Below, piece by piece: positions 13,768-27,000 of a stretch of DNA of 64,000 bases. The position numbers and the translations under genes were made by a program. This DNA is from Litomosoides sigmodontis (Eukaryota > Nematoda > Chromadorea > Rhabditida > Onchocercidae), in NCBI GenBank assembly GCA_963070105.1, contig OY718808.1, positions 3,759,738 through 3,823,737 on the forward strand, read 5' to 3'. Every line of letters begins with the position of its first letter. Positions within the stretch are counted from its first letter, which is position 1. The notes under the pieces were generated by a model. It had not been told where the DNA came from. It ran no database searches and worked only from the letters and a program-made list of their open reading frames with translations.

Positions 13768-16700
13768 TTAAATTTGATCGGTGATGATTGTTGCCGATTG
13801 TCTTCTCGTCCTCCTCCATCCCCTCCACCTCATCCTCCTCCTCCTCCTTCTCCTCCCCCTCCTTGTTGTACATCGTTGATCGTACGACAGGAAATCTTTC
13901 AGTTGTAAACGCATGGAAGGATTGCACATGTAAATGATAATACGAATTGCGCTAGTAAACATGTAAACAAAACTGACTGTATCCGAGAAAACAGTATGAA
14001 ATGTGCTTGCCATCATTGGATCATTCGGATCACGAAGTATGGAAATTTTTGACCTAAAAAACCGAAAAAAAAAAGAAAAGTATTAACTTTAGACAAAAAA
14101 TACAAAAATTAATTTTAGATTGTAAAATTTTATTTTTTATTTAAACAGAAAATAAAAAAAGAAAAGAAAGGAGTGGAAACGAACCGTTCTAAAATTGTTA
14201 GTATTAAATGAAGACTATTACTGATTAGATAACTTGTTACAATAGCAAACATCGTACAGACAGCATCACGAACTGGCGTTGGTAGTTTTCGTGATTGTTT
14301 TTTCATTTGAATGGATGCTGGAAAAAAATGATGCTTACGAAATCTTCATTATCATTATTATTATTAAAAACTTATTTTTATTACTGCTAAAAATCATTTG
14401 TTAAAATGATCGTTTGTCTTTCCGTTTCTAAATTTTCATCCTATACATTATTGTCTTGCACAAGTAAAATATTTCATGTTAATGTGAGGCAAATAAGTTT
14501 TTTTGAAATTTTTGATTTCCCTCTTTTTCCATTGTTCAAATTTATCTAATTTTAAATTTAACTCAATTATATATGTCTTTTAACTTGACAGATAAATGAT
14601 GATTGATTGCATGAGGATGTTTTAGAACAGTAATTTACAGATCTCATTTGGTTAATTAATATAATTGATAAAATAGCTCACTTTCATCATTTCGTTGATA
14701 CAGGAAATTACCATGTTCTATGATGGTGAACTTTGAGCCCCAAATGATAAGCGGTGATTTTTGTTTGCTCTGATCAATTGAAGTATTTTGATTGGATTGA
14801 ACGTGCATAGGAAGCGGTAGAGGAGGAGCACCTGATAATTTGCATAATTGACTTTGATGTTGCTGTTGTAAGTGATGATGATTGTTAGAGATGAGGTGCA
14901 GCAGGTAGTGGCTATTTTTGTGATCCGTTTCCACTTGTTCATCCAAATTTTCTTTGAGTAATTTCCGAATAATTATCTGCAAAATTTTCAAATATTCTAT
15001 GAATTCCCTTCTCAAGAAAAAAATCAACTTTTTCATTGAAATACTTACAGCAAAAAAGAAGCACAAAGTATCATAGCTTAATTAACAGCAATAAAAGCTT
15101 GAAATTATTAAATGGTAAATAGGTGCATAATAGAAGTAAGTTTGAAAAGACTCACTTACAAAATTAAATATAACAAGAACGATGAATGGAATAAATGTTT
15201 GAGCGATTGATAAGAGATGAAAATCGAAGAAGTGATAAACTTCACTTTCGTACACCCAATCAGCTGGTCCGGTACTTTGTGTGCGCAAAAAATCATCACA
15301 ATTCGGGAAATGATGTACCTGAGAGGAAAAATAAATACATCGATCAGTAGCTGTTCGTTTATGGCAATTAACTTACAAGTGATATATCGTAATTGACTTA
15401 GATACTGAAAAGAAAGAAAAAATTGCTTGTTATTTTATTTCAGGATAAAATAATAAAGGAAAAGGGAAGAAAGAGGAGTTGATTTTCAAACGCACATTTT
15501 CTAAATTTATTCGGCATTATCATAATTTAAAGCGCAATAAATTAGATAAAATGTTGCATAGGTTATTTTTGATTGAAAATTTTTAGCAGTTAAATATTTA
15601 CATCTACAATTAAATTAAATATTTAATTTAAAAATTCCATTACAATGCTCAAAATGACTAATTTGTGCCAAAATGCATGAGCACATCTTTTCAAAAATTT
15701 GCAAATAAGCTAATTATGTACTCTAATAGGTTGTTGTTCAAATAATATGACATGCGTCGTAAGAATTAGTTCGAAATTATTTTTCAAAATTAAAAATATA
15801 ACAGTAACAGGTATGCTTTTGCAATATTCATTCAGTTATGGATTTATTTGTGTGATAATTAATCAGAACAATGTAGGATTAGCAATGATAATGACAAATG
15901 TTGAATATGGTTGCAAACGAAATCGCAAATGAAAACCTTTTCATAACTACCACTTTGGTTGACTAATTTTTGAGTAAATTAATGATTTCAATAAATGAAT
16001 AAATAAATAGATAAAACAAAATTGCAAAATTTGAATAAATGAATAAACGGTTGTAAAAGCACATAAAGATGTAAAATGACGTACAACGATAGCAAATGCT
16101 GTTGGAAGACGTAAAATGGTACAAGCAAGCAGCAGAACAACGATTGTAACTTGACGACCTCGATCGCTGAACATTTGTCTCAAACATCTTGTGGTTTCCT
16201 GACCTGATGTCCACACAAAACGTTCCAGTGTTGTCAAAATTAGCAAATATGGAATTGCTAACTGTGTTATGCGACTTATGACAAATGCTGGTACAATGTA
16301 AATGTGATATAATTTGAATAAACTCTAAAATTATCACACAATTCATGCAACTTGCTTTTAGCCGCTATTTGAGTTCATTAGCAGCTATGGAGATGCTAAT
16401 TATTCCTATCAATGTTAATTTGATTAGTGATGATGAATATATTGAAAACTGATCATAACTATTAATAGCTAATTTGAAAAAAAAAAAGTTTTTTAAAAAA
16501 TTAAATTTCCATTAAAAATTATCATTCATTGTACTAATTAATTAACAAGCGTGCAAAAAAAAACTCCAATTAGTAGTTACTTATGCTCGAAAATAAAAGA
16601 TGCTATTGCTAATTGTTAGCAACAAGAATGGAACATACAGATGCTTGAAGGTAAACAATTGCTGCATCAACTCCAAATAGCATAATATAAAGAATACAAA

Positions 16701-18064
16701 TTAGAGCATCAAGAATTGCCAATACTATAAGGAAAAAAAAGTGTGAAATAAATTAAATTAATTATCTAATTTAGCATTTATGGATTAAATATTGTTTAAT
16801 TAAAAAATACCAATAATAGTGCTAATAACTAATGTTTTGTTAAATAATCGACTGATTGATAGATACTTTACCGGTGGGATATTTGGTAGATGTTGGATAA
16901 CTTCGTGTGATAAATATGTAAATTAAAAGTAAATTGCCACAAGTACCAAGCCATGCAACGAATGATGCAACCATCAAAAAAATGAATCGTCCTAAAGTGT
17001 AAAATTCCGCCTGAAAAATTATAATAAATATGAGAATTAAGAAAAAAATTTTAATTGTCACAAGAATTATCACTGATAGTTTGGTTCTTCTTTTTTTTTT
17101 GTTATTTTATTAATTCCTTTCATCAAAAAAACTCTATCATTTTTAAGATTTTTAGCAAAAAGAAGCAAAAATGAATTTGAAATATTTTAAAATAACAATT
17201 TCAATCAAACTAGTAACTGCTTGATATGTTTTTTTATTATTTTTTTTATTTTTTAATTTCTTAATTATTAATTTTAATTTTTATTTCTATCGATTAGTTT
17301 ATTTGTTAATTAAAATAACTAGTTCATAAATTTGGAATATTTTAAGCGATGATTTTCCTAGAATTTTTCAAAAATTCATCTTATTTTTCTTATTTTTCTA
17401 CTGATTTTCTTCGAATGAATAAGGAAAAAAACGGAAGACTTGTTGTAAAGAAAAAATTAAGTGGTAAATTGGCCTGAAATGAATGATGCGGAAAATAACA
17501 ACTTAAAAGTTATAATTTTATGGGAGCAGAAATTCCCACAAAAATGAGAAGAAACGACAAATTTTGAGGGAATTTTTGAAATTAAAGAAAAAAATGATTT
17601 CCAATTGGAATTGCGCTATTAATGTAGGCATAGGAATTGTAAAAATTTGTAAAATGTTAGTTTATAATAAATTATAAATCAATGGTAGATAGTTCAAAAA
17701 TTTATTCAACCAAACAAATTTTTAAATTATTTCTAGTAAGACATTGTGAGTGAGTCAAAAGAAACAAGAAACAAGTAGTAAACTTAATTAATGTTCGATT
17801 ATTTGAATTTACTACGGTAAGTGAACAACGTATGATGATTGTAAAGAAAAAAGACGACAAATTTCTCTCTTTTTTTGCATGATAATTGGTTGTTCAAAAT
17901 TTTAAGATTTCCTAAATTTCAAAAATTTTGAGAACAAATGTATGTTTAGGAAAAAATTGAACTGTAGAAGATGAGCTTACATCACCGCATTGCTCCGATT
18001 CCTCTGCATCAGTCCGATAACTGTCCAGGAGGAATACTGTTGCATTTTCCATGAAATTTTCCAT
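13768..18064 (-). CDS. Rhodopsin-like 7TM G protein-coupled receptor
   Basis: Eight exons on the minus strand: 18064-17981, 17010-16872, 16724-16639, 16324-16049, 15318-15160, 14976-14712, 14317-14185, 14053-13768; 475 aa, all phases consistent. The extracellular N-terminus holds one N-glycosylation site (NAT). TM1 contains GTCGNLLLIY (the GN of class A), TM2 is LAILDALICILYIMLFG, TM3 ends in TTLERFVW (an ERF variant of E/DRY), extracellular loop 2 has a Cys (HHFPNCDDF), TM5 is IAQTFIPFIVLVIFNF, TM6 carries AIVTSYLISNSLHLIL and TM7 ends IIIYMCNPSMR, an NPxxY variant lacking Tyr. Intracellular loop 3 is enlarged by a His/Gln/Pro-rich exon (14976-14712). The architecture suggests a peptide-type receptor, but the ligand cannot be told. 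The C-terminus is an Arg-rich tail read from an AGG repeat. Confidence 0.87.
13799..13862. repeat. Impure (CCT)n/(AGG)n microsatellite inside the receptor's last exon
   Basis: The plus strand is a run of CCT/CTC triplets with scattered changes. On the coding strand it reads as AGG/GGG codons and gives a mostly arginine tail after the conserved TM7 and helix 8. Confidence 0.85.
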
Positions 18065-21000
18065 TAATTATGAAATGCTAGAATAGAATTTAAAATTGTT
18101 TCGCGTATATTTTAATTTTAAAATATTGAAATTAAATTAAAATCTTTAAAAAGATTAAATTAAAAGATAGTTGATCACTACAGATGGACAAGAGCACAAA
18201 AACCTTCTTCACTTCCATCAACCAAAGCTTATATACTAAATTAAAAAACACTCAAATTTAAATTACTGATTCAAAAGCATTCTTTTATTGCTACACTTTA
18301 TCCTTGCATTATTTGTTCAGAAAGCAAATTAAAATAATTTCACTCTTTTCTTCCTCCCGTTCACATTTTCATTATTTAATTCTCCACATGACAAATACAC
18401 ATGTATATGTGTATGCGGTAGTGATATTGAAATCATCTCATCTCGTATGTGTTATTCAGTTTTGCATTAAAAAATTTACATAATTTTTGTTTGTCTGAAA
18501 TTTTGTCTGCTTTTCCTGCAAAAATGCCTTTACCTGGTATGCGAAATGATAATACTTAAATGCTATCTTGCATATTTGAAATGAAAAGATGTGGAAATTT
18601 TGCTAATAATTTTTATTACAACTTCATAATAGTCAAAAAAACCATGAATTACGTAAATATTCTAAAATTATGAGCTATAACTTTTAAATGCATTGACATT
18701 TGAGAAAAGCAAAACGATGCATGAATTTTACTGCATATGAAAAGAACAATAAATCAAAATATCGTAGAATATGTCGTTTGTTTAAATTACCTTTTTTTCT
18801 TAACGATAATATTATTACACACTTATATTTAGCTCATAATTTCTACTCATTTTATATGCGGTAATTTAATTAAAATTTTCTAATTAAACATAAGTTTAAA
18901 AAAAAACCAATGCATACGTACATTTCTTAAGGCATGCAACATTGAAGATTATGCGATATTGGAGCAATACCAATCGCAACCATTCATATTTCACCTGTCA
19001 GCTTGTCAAAATTTAAAATATTTTTAGCTTTCGCTTCTCATCGAACCTTTTTGAAGTGTGCAACGATCGAATAAAAAAGTTAGAAAATGAAACATTTCGA
19101 TCATAAAAATAATTAACCTACATATATTACTACTACTACCACTACTTTATTTCTACGGCAAATCAACGAATTTATCATCGTAGGAGCTGTGAATTTGAAT
19201 ATCGGTGGATTTAAAGTTAGAGTTCGTCACACATCTCACAATATCACTTAGGAGAAGTGATAAGATGGCTGCTGATGTTTGGATATTTCAAGTTTTGAGT
19301 AATAAATTAAATTACGTGACAAAGCGTGCTCTGTTTGAGGGTGAATGAAAACAAATACTTTTTTACAATATAAATAATTTTGCAATTTACCACTTTTTTC
19401 CTCCTTTTTTGGAAGAGACGAAAGAATAAGACAAATATTTTATTTGAAACGAAAAAATTGGTTGTGAAAGAAGGAACGATTGTTGTAAATTTTTGCTGTT
19501 TAATTTTGGTTAAAATTCAAATTCCATTCCTTCATTATTAACATGGAGGGGATTTTACGTTTTTCTTTTTCTCTTTTTTCCTCTCATCACTTTCACATTG
19601 TTTATAACACCTGTAATTTTAAATTAATTTTCACCCTACTTTTTTTCATTGAAGTTTTTTTTCCTTCAATTTCGAAAGCTAATTTGACCAAGAAATTATT
19701 TCAGCAACTAATATACATTGTTAAAATTTTCTAAAGTTGAAGAATTGAATTTGTACAATATTCTTACCGTCCCACATTCCTCCTTCGCCCTGTTTTCTGT
19801 GATTGGTCAGTTTGATAAGGCGAATTTTACAAAAAAAAGAAGCAAAATTTGTTGCTACATTTATCAAATGTTTCCCGCAAATTTAACTAATTGCAAAGAA
19901 TCACTCCATTACTGTGGTAATTTTAAAATTTACAATAATTTTGTTGCAAACGAACCAATAACTTACCATTTCTAGAAAATAAAGTGTGAAATTTTGACTT
20001 CATCTTTCTTAATTTTGCTTTTTCTATTTTCATTTTTCTTTAGAAAATAAAAGAAAAATGATTTTTCTTCCCTTTCACCTTTCACTGTTTTAATTTTGTA
20101 AAACTTTTAAATTAGCAAGGAAAAAAAACAGCGAAGAAATTATTGTGATAATTAATTAACAATTACTAACATTTTAATATTTCGTTGTTTCACAAATATT
20201 TCAGAACAATTCACTGAACAGTTTTATAGAAGGAAAATTAATGAAAGAGAAAGAAAGAGAGAGAGAGAAAGGAAGAGAAAGAAAAAGAAATTGACAAGAT
20301 ATATTTCCCTCTTACGCATTGCCTGCCGGATAGGATAGGAGCAATCAATCCTTCAACGATTATGAATTACGACATTATCGTGATTAATAAGGCAATTACG
20401 CAAAGCACAACACTCTCTACGTGATCAATGATCCGTCAATGATTAATGACGTCGTTTGTGTGCGTGTAACATGCCGTGTGACATTTCGTTTTCAATCAAT
20501 CACTTATTAGTTTCAAGCGTAAAAATTCCCAAAATCAAACGTAACATAGCAGTGGCAAGTGTAAAACGTAATATGCTCATAGGAAGAGTAAAATGCAAAA
20601 ATTGAAAAATATTAAATTAACTAATTAATTGTTACGTGCGACTTTTAGTACAATGATTTTTTTATAAAATAAAATAATTTAGGACAACTCTTTGTGAATT
20701 ATTAAATGTCGAAGAAAAGAAGTTGAACGTGAAAAAAAAATTGCTAGTGGTAAAATTTAATAAATTCATTAATTTGCTAAAATTTTATCAAGATATTTTA
20801 TCAATGAATTTATTAAATTTTACTATTCACACCTTAATGAAAAATTTCTTAAGCAAAGAAAATTGGAGAGAGAGAGAGGTAGAAAGAGAGCAAGAAGGGA
20901 AAGGGAAGGAATGATAATTCATTGATTAACATTAAGTATAATTACAATTTCCATCGTTATCAACGACTATGCTAATAGTTAGGAATAAATCGATCTTAAT

Positions 21001-22185
21001 TTTTAGTTTGCCAGTGAAACTTTATTTTCTTTGTTGATCTTAGATAGTGAAGAAGAAGGTGAAGTGAGTGAACCACTCAAATATGCATATGATGCTTTCA
21101 AAAAATTCAAAGAAAAAAGGAAAAAAGAGAAGGTAGAGGAGGAGGAGGTAAATTGAGTTATAAAAAAATGGATGAAAATGCAGCGTCGAAAAGATTTGTA
21201 GAAAATAAAAGAGTGTTGTTTAAAAGGCTTTGGAATTAAAATGAAAAGAGGACGAAGAAGTAGTATGATAGCAAATGAAATATGAGGCAGATGAATGATT
21301 GGAAAGCAAAAAGGAAAAAGTTTAGCAATAAATTTGTGGGAAGTAAATTTAAAGGAAATGAACAAATCGTTCGTTAATTTAGTAATTCCAAAAAAAAAAA
21401 TTAAGAGGTTTTTTTTAGACAAAATGAGAAAGAAATGAAATGAGAATGCTAATTGTTTGATTTTATTAAAAAAGAATGCAATTGAAGAGAAATTGAAAAA
21501 TTGTGTATTTTCCTCTTTCACTTTTTTTTTCCTTATTTTTTTTGGTGAATAAAATGAGAGGAAATTTATTTGTAATCGATGTTTTCAACGCATTTTGCAC
21601 AAAATGGGTGAAACTAATTTTGATAAACTTTAAAATGTTTTCATAAAGCTTTTATTTGTATGATAGAAATTTTTTTTGGTAACAATTAATTTATAAAACT
21701 TACAAAGCAACTGTGAAGTTGTCAATTTCACAAATAATTTCAAAATTGAGAAATGTTAGCTGAATGTTAGCTAAACGCTTCCTGCACCGTTACAGCACGA
21801 AGTTCGAACGAGTAGGGACGAACGCATATGAATTTCAATTAATTTTAAACGATATCAATCGAATTAGGAAGTGCTTGTATCATTTTCATTTTAAGCGGCA
21901 AAAATGTTTGCATTATATTTTTCTCTCAAAAAATTATTGAAGGATGAAACCTATGGCGTGAAATGTTAAACGTGTAGTTTGCGTCTTCAAAATTAAATGC
22001 GCGACATTTTTTTTTGCTGAATTAATTCAAGTAGTCGTAATTGAAAGGGAGAAAGTGAGTGATTTGAAAGTGAAGGGTATTTTGTGAAGCATTAATTTAG
22101 AAATAAATATAAATTAATTTAGCTGCAAGAGAGCACTCTTAAATAAGAGTTGAATAATAATGAAAAAAAGGCTTGTTTCACTCCT

Positions 22186-22206
22186 TCTCTCTCTCTCTCT
22201 CTCTCT
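22186..22206. repeat. (CT)n microsatellite
   Basis: An uninterrupted run of CT dinucleotides in intergenic sequence. Confidence 0.9.
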
Positions 22207-22518
22207 GCCCTTATTTCTTTCGTGGGATTGGTGCTCGAGTAATTGCTAGCACTAATTATTTTCATTATGAGATATTAGAGGAAATGAGCGTATGCAGATT
22301 TTCTTGTTTTCCTAAATATAACTAGCAAGATATTGAAATTAAAAAAAAAACTTTTGCTGCAAGTGAGAAATTTTTTGAAATTTTTTTTCTAAAAATTTTA
22401 AATTTCTTCCCTCAGAGAGGGAGTGAAAAATTTTTTTTAACACGCCAGCCTCAGTACTTTTTTTTAATAACTTTACAGGAGCAATAATTAATGGATTCAT
22501 TCTATGTTAGAAGAGATG

Positions 22519-22571
22519 GTAAGGTCATTTAAGGTCATCATTTAGGGTCATCAAGGTAAGGTCATCATTTA
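22519..22571 (+). promoter_or_regulatory. Cluster of nuclear-receptor-type AGGTCA half-sites
   Basis: Half-sites AGGTCA at 22522-22527, 22532-22537 and 22559-22564, plus GGGTCA at 22545-22550, all in the same orientation. The first pair is separated by four bases, a DR4 arrangement. A 14-base word (AAGGTCATCATTTA) occurs at 22531-22544 and 22558-22571. Binding of a nuclear hormone receptor is inference; the repeat could equally be a short tandem duplication. Confidence 0.4.
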
Positions 22572-24002
22572 AGCTGTTGTAAGTTTGTTGTTGAGTAAAT
22601 GAGGAATTTCATTCGATTTCATCCAAAATTTGTGAAATGCGTTACGCGATATTTAGGTATATTTGCAGTTTATTTCAATTCATATTATTTAATTACTAAA
22701 TTTTCTAATTGTTCAAACAATTATCGCACAATTTGAATTATCCATTCTCTGCGTTGACTGGAATAGCAAATTAAAGGTGTTGTACGGAAGGAAGAAGGCG
22801 CAAAGTTCAACATTCACAAATGCGCGCAGAAAAAAAAATGAGCCTTCACAAATTTTCAACTTGTAAATTTCATTTCGCACAGAGAGATATTTTTTTTCTA
22901 ATTCATTTCATTTCGAAATTTCCACATTCATGATGCGTATATCATTTATGGCAACAACTTATTTTTGAAAAAATGTGTCATTTTACGAATTTTAAACTTA
23001 CAAATTTTATTTCATGCAGACAAATCTTCTTTTCATAATTCATTTCATTTCAAATTTTATTGCGCAGCATGAATAGTTTACTCAGTGTGTTACAACGAGT
23101 TATAAATTAAGTGAAACTAATTGCAAATTAATTCACAATGAAAGAAAAATGATAAACAATTTGTCAAGAAATCTACTAATATTTGATTTTTTTGGTTAGA
23201 AAAATTTATTTCAATAATTTAAAGTCTCTATGACATATTTGTAAAGGTCTGCAAATGATAATGCGAAGAGATCATTGATGAGAGGTGAGAAGTGAAAAGC
23301 ATTTCTTCATCAAAAATTACACCTGAAAATTTAATTTCATCTTATTTTATTCAATTTTAAAAGTGAATTGAAGAGTGACTGATATGCAAATGTTGCGCTT
23401 CTTTGACAGCTACAGCAATTCCTTCTTATCATTAAAATTTTTTTGTTGAAATATGCAATACAAAGCCTGTACAGGAATTTATACTTCAGAATTTAGAGAA
23501 GATTGTTAGTAAAATCTAATATTTGGTAAATGTATGAAAATGCGCAAATTTTAAGATGCAAAATTACAAACGAACCTTTCCAATGATTGTTTACATTTAA
23601 ATGATACGCAAAGATGCAAATGATCTTTTCATTTACATAAAAATTTGCACGTAAATATAATTCATAAAACTTAAAAAGTGTTTTTTTTAATTAAATTTGG
23701 CAATAATTTCACTGATTCATTTCCATATTGCATAATTAATCGCAAATTTCGACCCTTATTTTTTGTTCTAACAGAAAATTTTTAAAATTCATTCAAACAA
23801 TTACGCCAATCAGTGAAAGCATGCACAATCAATGAGTACAAGCAATAGGTATTTTTTGTTCAAAACAATCGTCTATTTTAACTGAATTAATTGAATTTCA
23901 CTGATAATTTCGACTTGTACAATTTACGAATGGATGAGGAGGAAGTGTGGTTGGAGGAAGCTGCAAGTGTTGAAAGAATTATCTACAACTTACAATTCAT
24001 AT

Positions 24003-27000
24003 TCAATATTCATAATTTTTTGGATCGATTTGAATTATTGGCATTGCAGGTCGTCGATTCTTTTCCTCTTCCTCTTCCTCACTACTTGAACCAACGTTGT
24101 CCTGCTTTTTTGCACCAATTTCCGCATCAGAAAAATCGATTCTATATCTGAAATTAAAATTTGCATTTTACCACTTTAATGCTTGACTAATGCAAAATTG
24201 ATGTGAAGAGATTAGATTTGAAAAAATCAATTTTATATCCGAAATTAAACTTTGCATTTCACCACTCATTTCACCACTTTGATTATCGCATAGGTGAGAT
24301 GAAGAGATGAGATTTGCGAGCAGTGAATTTGAATCGATGATAAAATAATTGTTCCAAAATTATTTCAGATGGGGGAAAAAAGGAGAGGAGGACGCTACCC
24401 TCCGTGCAATTGTTTCACTTCGTCTGGATCAAACATTGCTTTATGCCGCTGCTCAGCTACGCTTTCCTGATTGTCGGTAGGATTGGGTGCTACAGTTGGA
24501 TCGAACATCGCTTCCGCTTCCATATCCAAATCAGAGCACTGAACATAATCGATTTCAACCTGAAAAAAAAAATAAAAAATCTGTAAAATGCATGAATGGG
24601 GAAGAAAGATAAAGGAGCAGATAGCGCTTCATATTTTGAAATTCTAAAATAAAATTAAATATACCAAAATCGAACATCTGTTAATTTTAATCATTTAAAT
24701 CTCGCAAAAATTCCATTGTAGGACTGCAAATAAATGCAAATGCAAACTTTGTAGGTACACTTTGCAACATATCGTACAAATTTTTCCACCCGATCGCTAT
24801 CTTCATGTTGCTCAACGCTCACTGATCGCACCACCGTATTGCTGACCATCGCAAGTGGCATTGTAAATTCCACGTCACAGGTTGGCGTAAATGTTTCGGG
24901 CATCAGATCAAATGACGAAAGTTCGAAACGACAACGCAATAAATGTTCTCTGTATGCAGCGTGATATTTTTCTGGTAGACGTGGAATACGCCAAACTAAA
25001 GCCCGAAAGACATGCTCATATTTTGCTTCACCAATACCTGCTTCGATCAGTGAATTGTCAACATTATGCACCGTACCCATTAAGCGATCTTTGAGATTCT
25101 GAAACTTATAAATGCAAATTTTAAAATTTACCAGTTAATCTGAAATTATTCATATTTTCGCTCCAATTTATGGACTAATAATTTCAATCGCTTAAAATAT
25201 TGCATAAAAATTTTTAAAATATTGCATAAAAATTTTAAATTTTTAAGCGCACGGAAAAAATCACTTCCAGTGAAAGGAAATTTCTGACAAAGGGAGATAT
25301 CACAAAGATTTTTCGTGTGCTTAAAAAAATAAATAGCTAATGAGTGTTGCATTTGTTACCTTAACTTTACCCGGACGTCTCACTTTTGCATGCACCGATC
25401 CCACACCCCATCGTCGCTCCTCACGGAACAAATAAATCCACGCTTCGGGTACTGGAAAACGAATCTGAATATCCTCACAGGGTACTTGACGTTTACTACT
25501 AAGAGCACCTCTTGCTTTTTCTGTCTGTGCTGCTGCCATAGCTTCAATTCGAATTTCAACCTAAAGAGCATTAGCTTCAAGAAAGTGAGTGCCATCCTGG
25601 GAAGCGTTGCGTCGCATGCATTTCGTGAATAAATTACTGAAAATGCATATTTAAAATAAACCTTGGAACCGGCAATTTTCATCACACATTTCACTGTTAG
25701 CGGTTTCTCGCGATTTTTTGGCGGCCTTACACGAAATCGCATTACCTATTAGAAAGATAAATAATTGAAACGTTTTTTTTTTAAACACATTAAATTTCAA
25801 ATAGCTCAAATAATTTTAATCGTTCTCAAGCATATACGAAATGAATCTCATACACTAATCTTTCCTTCCGAACATTAGCATTTAAACTGATTTAATCAAA
25901 AAATTAGAAAAAGAAATTATGCAAATTATATTAAACGAAGAGTAAATCTATCCTTGACAGACTTTAAAACAGACTTAATTCCATTAAAATCACACGCGTC
26001 AGCTAAGCCTTCTAGAAAGAAACGGATAAATGAGAAGTTGGCGAATTCCCTCAACCACTCAATCTTGTGATATCTCTTATCACTGAGCACACACACATGC
26101 CTAAATTGCTATCAAAGCATAAGTGATAGCTCACCTCAAAAAAGCATCCATCAGGTGGTGACAGTCGAATCACTTGCTCCCTCTCGAAGGCATCCTGCTC
26201 AACTGTATTATGAAATTCAAGATTTTCAAATCGTATCCATCTTTCCGTGTACATCGGTAAAATATCCTTCCGACGTACTATTTCCTGTAATATTTCACGT
26301 AATAAAATAAGTAATTAATGCGCTATTATTGCATGGCAATAGTTTTGATGATAAGGTAGCATACAAATGAAAGGAAAGAAAAAATTTGCTAATAAAATTT
26401 TAAAGTGATAATTAACTCACAAACCTTTCCCTGTCTACGACGATCATTGAGACCAATTTCAAGAATGGGCGATCCGGAAACAAACGCAAGGCAAAATAGT
26501 CGTACGCGTGCTCTCTGATCGCTTAGAGCATTGAATTTGTCCACGTAAGCAGCATATTCATCATAGCAATGAATCTTTTAAAGAAATGTAAAATTTTTCA
26601 CGCGGAAAAAATTAACAGTCAAAAAAATTTTCCACTTATCCATTATATTTCCATACTGATCTTCTCTCCTCATTACCTATCACCATTTATGGTGTAATTT
26701 TAAATTTAACAATGATACCTGGTATATCCTATAGGATTAATATATCAGTTAGAAAGCCCTTTTTTTTTCCCTCATACGCTACTCCAATAAATGAACAGCA
26801 ATCAGTTAATTATAGTAATTATTGTAATTTAGTACGAAAAGCATTTAATAACAATAATAATAATTTATATTTAAAAGTTATAATTAGCAAAAATCAAAAA
26901 CATTTTTATAAATAAGCAAATTATAGAGGTGATTAAATCAAGTACTGATAACTTGTAAATTAATAAGTTTTGTTCTCTAAACTGTTGCAGTTCGTTGTTG

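Larger units (their letters stand above)
18065..24002. other. Gene-poor AT-rich spacer, upstream region of the receptor gene
   Basis: About 5.9 kb between the 5' end of the receptor and the 3' end of unc-41, both on the minus strand. Homopolymer runs, a GA-rich tract near 20250-20290, a purine-rich block at 21040-21480, a CT tract at 22186-22206, and a cluster of AGGTCA-like sequences at 22522-22564 are visible. Two roughly 90-base blocks near 22850-22930 and 22975-23065 look like diverged copies of each other. Only one weak exon candidate was found (see findings). Confidence 0.5.

Noticed and set aside
21003..21521. 172-codon minus-strand ORF rich in Phe, Leu and Ser
   Set aside because: It is the complement of a purine-rich low-complexity block; composition explains the open frame and there is no start or splice context.
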